64,000 nucleotides of DNA from Aliivibrio fischeri ATCC 7744 = JCM 18803 = DSM 507 (GTDB lineage: Bacteria; Pseudomonadota; Gammaproteobacteria; Enterobacterales; Vibrionaceae). Made by a program: the position numbers and the translations under genes. Below, piece by piece: positions 60,500-64,000 of this stretch. The first letter of the stretch is position 1, and the number at the start of each line of letters is the position of its first letter. The notes under the pieces are model-generated. The model was not told where the DNA came from, ran no database searches, and saw only the letters and a program-made list of their open reading frames with translations. The stretch spans positions 310,001 through 374,000 of the forward strand of contig NZ_CP092713.1 in the NCBI RefSeq assembly GCF_023983475.1, given 5' to 3'.

Positions 60500-62365
60500 A
60501 TGATGAATAAATTTGTAGAAAAAGAATCTGATTTTAGCAATATGGTGAATGCTCGTTTATCTCGTCGAGGTTTCTTGATGGGAACAGCTGCGGCAGGTGC
60601 TGGCGCTTTTTTGGCGTTAAACCCAGTAGCAAAAGCAATTGCAGGTAATATGAATAGTGCACTATTAAACTTTGAAGCCATTCCTACCTCTACAAGTGAC
60701 TCTATTGTGCTTCCTAAAGGTTACAGTTGGAATACATTGATGTCTTGGGGAGATCCTATTTTTGCTAATGCTCCGCAATTTAATCCAAATGGAAAGCAGG
60801 ATTCAAAAGCGCAAGCACTGCAATTTGGTGATAATACTGACGGTATGAGTGTATTTCCATTATCAAGCGATCGGGCGATTCTCGCGGTGAATAATGAATA
60901 CACTAATTATGAATTTTTGTTTGCTCACCAAGGTAAAAACATGACCGCGGATGATGTAGCTAAAGCACAAGCAGCTGTGGGTGTAACTATTGTTGAAATC
61001 GTCAGAAAGAACGATCAATGGACGATGGATTCAGCTGGTAAAGCAAATCGTCGTATAACCGCAAATACTGAAATGGAAGTGACAGGTCCTGCTGCAGGTC
61101 ATGATTTACTAAAAACCAAAGCCGATCCTACTGGTAAAAAGGTGTTAGGTACCTTTAATAATTGTGCAAATGGCGAAACGCCTTGGGGTACTTATTTAAC
61201 ATGTGAAGAGAATTTTAATGATTTCTTTGGTTCAGAACAAAATACAACATTAACGCCTGATGATAAGCGTTACGGTATTAAAGTAAAGCAGAGTGAATAT
61301 CAGTGGCATAATTTTGATGATCGTTTTGATGTTGCGAAAAACCCAAATGAACCGAATCGCTTTGGTTGGGTGGTTGAAATTGATCCAAATGATCCAACTT
61401 CAACGCCATTAAAACGAACGGCACTAGGTCGATTTAAACATGAGAATGCTGCATTGATCGTAAATAATGATGGTCACGTTGTGGTGTATCTTGGTGATGA
61501 CGAACGTGGTGAACACCTTTATAAGTTCGTATCAAAAGGAAAATACCAAGAAGGGAATAACAGAGCAAATCGTAATCTTCTTGAAGAAGGCACCTTATAT
61601 GTTGCTAAATTTGCAATGAAAGACGATAAGTTAGAAGGTGAGGGTCAGTGGCTAGAGCTGGCTTATGGTAAAAATGGATTAACCAAAGAGAATGGGTTTA
61701 ATAGCCAAGCTGAAGTGATGATTTTTGCTCGTCGTGCGGCAACGCAAGTAGGGGCTACGACAATGGATAGACCTGAATGGGTTGCGGTTCATCCTGATAA
61801 AAAGCATGTGTTTTGTACTCTAACCAATAATAAATATCGAGGTGTAAAAGAAGGCCAAGACGTTGATGGAGTAAACCCTCGAGCTGAAAATCATTATGGT
61901 CAAATTGTGCGCTGGGAACCAACGAATGGCAATCATGTTAGCAATACGTTCCAGTGGGATTTATACGTAATTGCGGGTAATCCAACGGTTCATAAAGATA
62001 GCTTGTACGCTGGCAGTGATAACATCAATAAAGATAATATGTTTAATAGCCCTGATGGTATTGGGTTTGATAAAGCTGGACGTTTATGGATTCAAACTGA
62101 TGGTAATTACTCAAACAAAGGAGACTTTGCGGGACAAGGTAATAATCAGATGTTGTGCGGTGATCCTAATACTGGAGAAGTGCGTCGCTTCTTAACTGGT
62201 CCAATTGGTTGTGAAATTACGGGATTAACTTTCTCTGAAGATCAGAAGACGATGTTTGTTGGTGTTCAACACCCATCTGGACATTTCCCACAAGGTGGAA
62301 ACAGTAAGCCTCGGTCAACGATTGTGATGATCACCAAAGATAACGGCGGCGTGATCGGCAGTTAG
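60500..62365 (+). CDS. phoX: PhoX-family Tat-exported phosphatase
   Basis: 621 aa. Tat signal with RR in LSRRGFLMGTAAAGAGAF (residues 20-37). The mature protein has the PhoX/DUF839 pattern: NNEYTNYEFLF, TPWGTYLTCEENFNDFFG, GRFKHENAALIVN, PEWVAVHPDKKHVFCTLTNN and DGIGFDKAGRLWIQTDGNYS. PhoX enzymes are calcium/iron-dependent phosphomonoesterases exported folded by the Tat system. Upstream are a Pho box and TAGGCT, consistent with induction by phosphate starvation. A terminator follows at 62389. Confidence 0.9.
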   Translation: MMNKFVEKESDFSNMVNARLSRRGFLMGTAAAGAGAFLALNPVAKAIAGNMNSALLNFEAIPTSTSDSIVLPKGYSWNTLMSWGDPIFANAPQFNPNGKQDSKAQALQFGDNTDGMSVFPLSSDRAILAVNNEYTNYEFLFAHQGKNMTADDVAKAQAAVGVTIVEIVRKNDQWTMDSAGKANRRITANTEMEVTGPAAGHDLLKTKADPTGKKVLGTFNNCANGETPWGTYLTCEENFNDFFGSEQNTTLTPDDKRYGIKVKQSEYQWHNFDDRFDVAKNPNEPNRFGWVVEIDPNDPTSTPLKRTALGRFKHENAALIVNNDGHVVVYLGDDERGEHLYKFVSKGKYQEGNNRANRNLLEEGTLYVAKFAMKDDKLEGEGQWLELAYGKNGLTKENGFNSQAEVMIFARRAATQVGATTMDRPEWVAVHPDKKHVFCTLTNNKYRGVKEGQDVDGVNPRAENHYGQIVRWEPTNGNHVSNTFQWDLYVIAGNPTVHKDSLYAGSDNINKDNMFNSPDGIGFDKAGRLWIQTDGNYSNKGDFAGQGNNQMLCGDPNTGEVRRFLTGPIGCEITGLTFSEDQKTMFVGVQHPSGHFPQGGNSKPRSTIVMITKDNGGVIGS

Positions 62366-62388
62366 AATCTTTATATTAGAAATATAAA

Positions 62389-62415
62389 AAAGTGGCCTTA
62401 TTGTGAGGCCACTTT
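62389..62415. terminator. Bidirectional terminator between phoX and the 3D-domain gene
   Basis: Perfect 10-bp AAAGTGGCCT / AGGCCACTTT with a 7-nt loop. Confidence 0.82.
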
Positions 62416-62450
62416 AGTTGTAAATCTTTGGATTTGCAGTTATTAACTTT

Positions 62451-62840
62451 CTACTTTTCTTCTTCTACAGTCCAGTAGATAACAACTTCTTTCTTACCCC
62501 ATTGTCTTGCTTTTTCAACATCTTCACCCATGTAAATGTCGATCTTCTTTTTCCAGCGCTTGTTCATTTTATCAAGAACGCGATATGTACCATCAAGCCC
62601 TTCGATTCTCACTTCTTGATTATGAGTCAGACCCATTTCGATAAGATCTCTTGATACAGCAATGGATTTCATTCCTGGTTTAAGCGTATCTCCCCAAGCT
62701 GCAAGGTTCGGGGTGTCATCTGTTTCACCAACACTTGATGTGTATGCGCTTGCTGTTACTTTCAGAGATTGTTCGCCTCCACCGCAGCCAAAAAGTGAAG
62801 TCATAGCGAGTGCTGCAAGAAGATAAAAGCGAATTTTCAT
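62451..62840 (-). CDS. 3D-domain lipoprotein
   Basis: 129 aa with lipobox SLFGC (about 15-19). TASAYTSSVGETDDTPNLAA, then IAVSRDLIEMGL, GTYRVLDKMNKRWKKKIDIY and the WG near residue 113 outline the 3D (Asp-rich) domain found at the end of MltA-like lytic transglycosylases. It is a stand-alone 3D domain, probably outer-membrane-anchored and acting on or binding peptidoglycan. The family's catalytic aspartate is likely D94 or D100 (KMNKRWKKKIDIYMG segment); not confirmed. Confidence 0.85.
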   Translation of the reverse strand: MKIRFYLLAALAMTSLFGCGGGEQSLKVTASAYTSSVGETDDTPNLAAWGDTLKPGMKSIAVSRDLIEMGLTHNQEVRIEGLDGTYRVLDKMNKRWKKKIDIYMGEDVEKARQWGKKEVVIYWTVEEEK

Positions 62841-63072
62841 AATTTTTTCCTTTAAATAGAAGTTTGTTTTTATGTGTATCCGTACATAATACCTTTTTTA
62901 TTTATGCATACCTTGCTAAATATTGAGACAATCTATGAGTTATTTGGTTTGTAACTATGCAAATTATATTTGAAATACAGGTGAGTACTAAACAGCATTT
63001 TTAAAATCATCTGGTTGAGTAATTTATCATTATCAATCACACTAAAAAATTACCCACATTTTGGAATTATGG

Positions 63073-63951
63073 ATGATCAATATATTAAGCTTATTTACCT
63101 TAGCAGCTTTGTGGGGCGGCTCATTTTTATTTGTTAGGATTGCAGCTAATCCGTTAGGTCCTGCGGTTTTAATTGAAGTACGTGTCGCTTTTGCCGCATT
63201 GACTCTGCTTGTTGTTTCATTTTTCCTTAAAAAATCGCTACGTTTTATGTCTAATATTAAACATTTCCTTATTTTAGGTTTGTTTAATTCGGCTTTGCCT
63301 TTCTTGTTATTTGCTTATTCTGCACAAGTTTTAAATGTATCTACTTTAGCTATTCTTAACTCTACAGCCCCGATCTGGGGAGCGATTATTGGTGCTGTAT
63401 GGACTCGAACTGGATTAAGTAAGCAGGTTATTTTTGGATTGATTCTCGGAATGATAGGCGTGAGTGTTTTAGTTGGATGGGAAGCGATTAATATTGGTGA
63501 TGAGGCGGTTATTCCTATTATTGCAGCGTTAACTGGGGCATTTAGTTATGGTGTTGCAACCAATTACGCCAAGAATGCACCAAGCGTTGAGCCGTTTAAT
63601 AACGCACACGGCAGTATGTGGGCGTCTGTATTACTTGTATTACCCCTTGTTCCTTTTATGCCTGCTAGAGAAGAAGTTACTTCAGACATTATTGCGGCTG
63701 TTTTTGCACTTGGTGCCGTGTGTACGGGATTGGCTTATTTATTGTATTTCCGACTTATTAAGGAGCTGGGTGCTTCTTCTGCTTTAACCGTAACCTTTAT
63801 AATTCCTGTCTTTGGGATCTTATGGGGATATTTGTTCTTAGGAGAAACTGTAGGAATAAACGCCATTATAGGTACAATTTTAGTGGTTATTGGCACCATG
63901 TTTGTTACTGGGTTCGCTGCTAAGTTTATGTCTAAAAAATGTGTACAATAG
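63073..63951 (+). CDS. DMT-family transporter (EamA)
   Basis: About 292 aa with ten hydrophobic helices in two EamA repeats; AALWGGSFLFVRIAANPLGP and AILNSTAPIWGAIIGAVWTR in the first, AVCTGLAYLLYFRLIKELGA in the second. The ATG at 63073 has GGA 7 nt upstream; a TTG at 63061 would lengthen it by four residues. Substrate unknown. The window ends 49 nt after its stop. Confidence 0.86.
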   Translation: MINILSLFTLAALWGGSFLFVRIAANPLGPAVLIEVRVAFAALTLLVVSFFLKKSLRFMSNIKHFLILGLFNSALPFLLFAYSAQVLNVSTLAILNSTAPIWGAIIGAVWTRTGLSKQVIFGLILGMIGVSVLVGWEAINIGDEAVIPIIAALTGAFSYGVATNYAKNAPSVEPFNNAHGSMWASVLLVLPLVPFMPAREEVTSDIIAAVFALGAVCTGLAYLLYFRLIKELGASSALTVTFIIPVFGILWGYLFLGETVGINAIIGTILVVIGTMFVTGFAAKFMSKKCVQ

Positions 63952-64000
63952 AACGTTCGCGGCTGCGCATATCAATATGAATCGGTTTAAGTGAGAACAG

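Noticed and set aside
63020-63042. Fur-box-like sequence (minus strand GATAATGATAA) before the DMT gene
   Set aside because: Only the first half matches the 19-bp Fur consensus; the second half is poor and AT-rich chance matches are expected.
1-64000. CRISPR arrays, tRNA/rRNA genes, insertion sequences
   Set aside because: Looked for regularly spaced repeats, tRNA-like cloverleaf ends with CCA and transposase motifs; none found by reading.

Overview
The window looks like a chromosomal segment of a marine gamma-proteobacterium of the Vibrionaceae, most likely Aliivibrio (A. fischeri or a close relative). The evidence is low GC by eye, the ectABC-ask ectoine operon, a CosR-type MarR regulator, two secreted halovibrin-like proteins (a family described from A. 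fischeri), a second tryptophanyl-tRNA synthetase, and many LysR regulators and amino-acid/drug exporters. This is inferred from gene content; no rRNA or tRNA gene was seen.

Layout. 0.5-4.4 kb: ectoine operon ectA-ectB-ectC-ask (minus strand) behind a near-consensus CRP site. 4.5-6.1 kb: MarR regulator and cytochrome b561, divergent from a cytochrome c' gene across a 48-bp near-perfect palindrome. 6.3-8.2 kb: a fluoride-riboswitch-like (crcB motif) aptamer with a long structured platform ahead of an IscU/NifU-like scaffold gene and a GGGtGRT-family gene. 8.3-16.5 kb: LysE exporters, LysR/Lrp regulators, a CDF-like transporter, a TPR protein, an FMN reductase and an MscS channel. 16.6-31.2 kb: an accessory surface/secretion region with halovibrin-like paralogues at both ends, an EmrAB-like pump, a lone tyrosine recombinase and a five-gene envelope cluster (OmpA-like, lipoprotein and three exported proteins with Ig-like, RCC1-like and DUF1566-like modules). 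31.5-32.2 kb: cold-shock protein with a long leader.

32.3-37.6 kb: a six-gene ABC transporter/phosphodiesterase/HAD-phosphatase operon preceded by a three-repeat Pho box. 37.66-38.9 kb: trpS preceded by two short leader ORFs with Trp codons, the first with Trp-Trp and the second overlapping the trpS start codon. 38.9-54.9 kb: mostly ordinary chromosomal genes (GH4 glycosidase, LysR regulators, chemoreceptor, YddG-like exporter, AI-2E family permease, hydrolase, RIO kinase, peptidase E, amine oxidase/cupin pair, DUF3187 protein, AEC transporter) plus two small proteins, a 28-aa basic peptide and a 56-aa zinc ribbon with a GTG start. 55.1-57.9 kb: very AT-rich accessory genes, including a chemoreceptor with almost no periplasmic domain and an HTH protein. 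58-64 kb: cosR, an Nramp transporter, phoX with its own Pho box, a 3D-domain lipoprotein and a DMT transporter.

How the genes fit together. Several small regulons are visible: osmoadaptation (ect operon plus cosR, with CRP input), phosphate starvation (two Pho boxes of identical geometry, before the ABC/phosphodiesterase operon and phoX), tryptophan supply (leader peptides before trpS; a YddG-like exporter elsewhere) and a predicted fluoride-responsive Fe-S-scaffold-like operon. The best candidates for undescribed biology are the fluoride-aptamer/NifU/GGGtGRT operon, the tandem Trp leader ORFs, and the RCC1/Ig/DUF1566 envelope cluster bounded by halovibrin paralogues.
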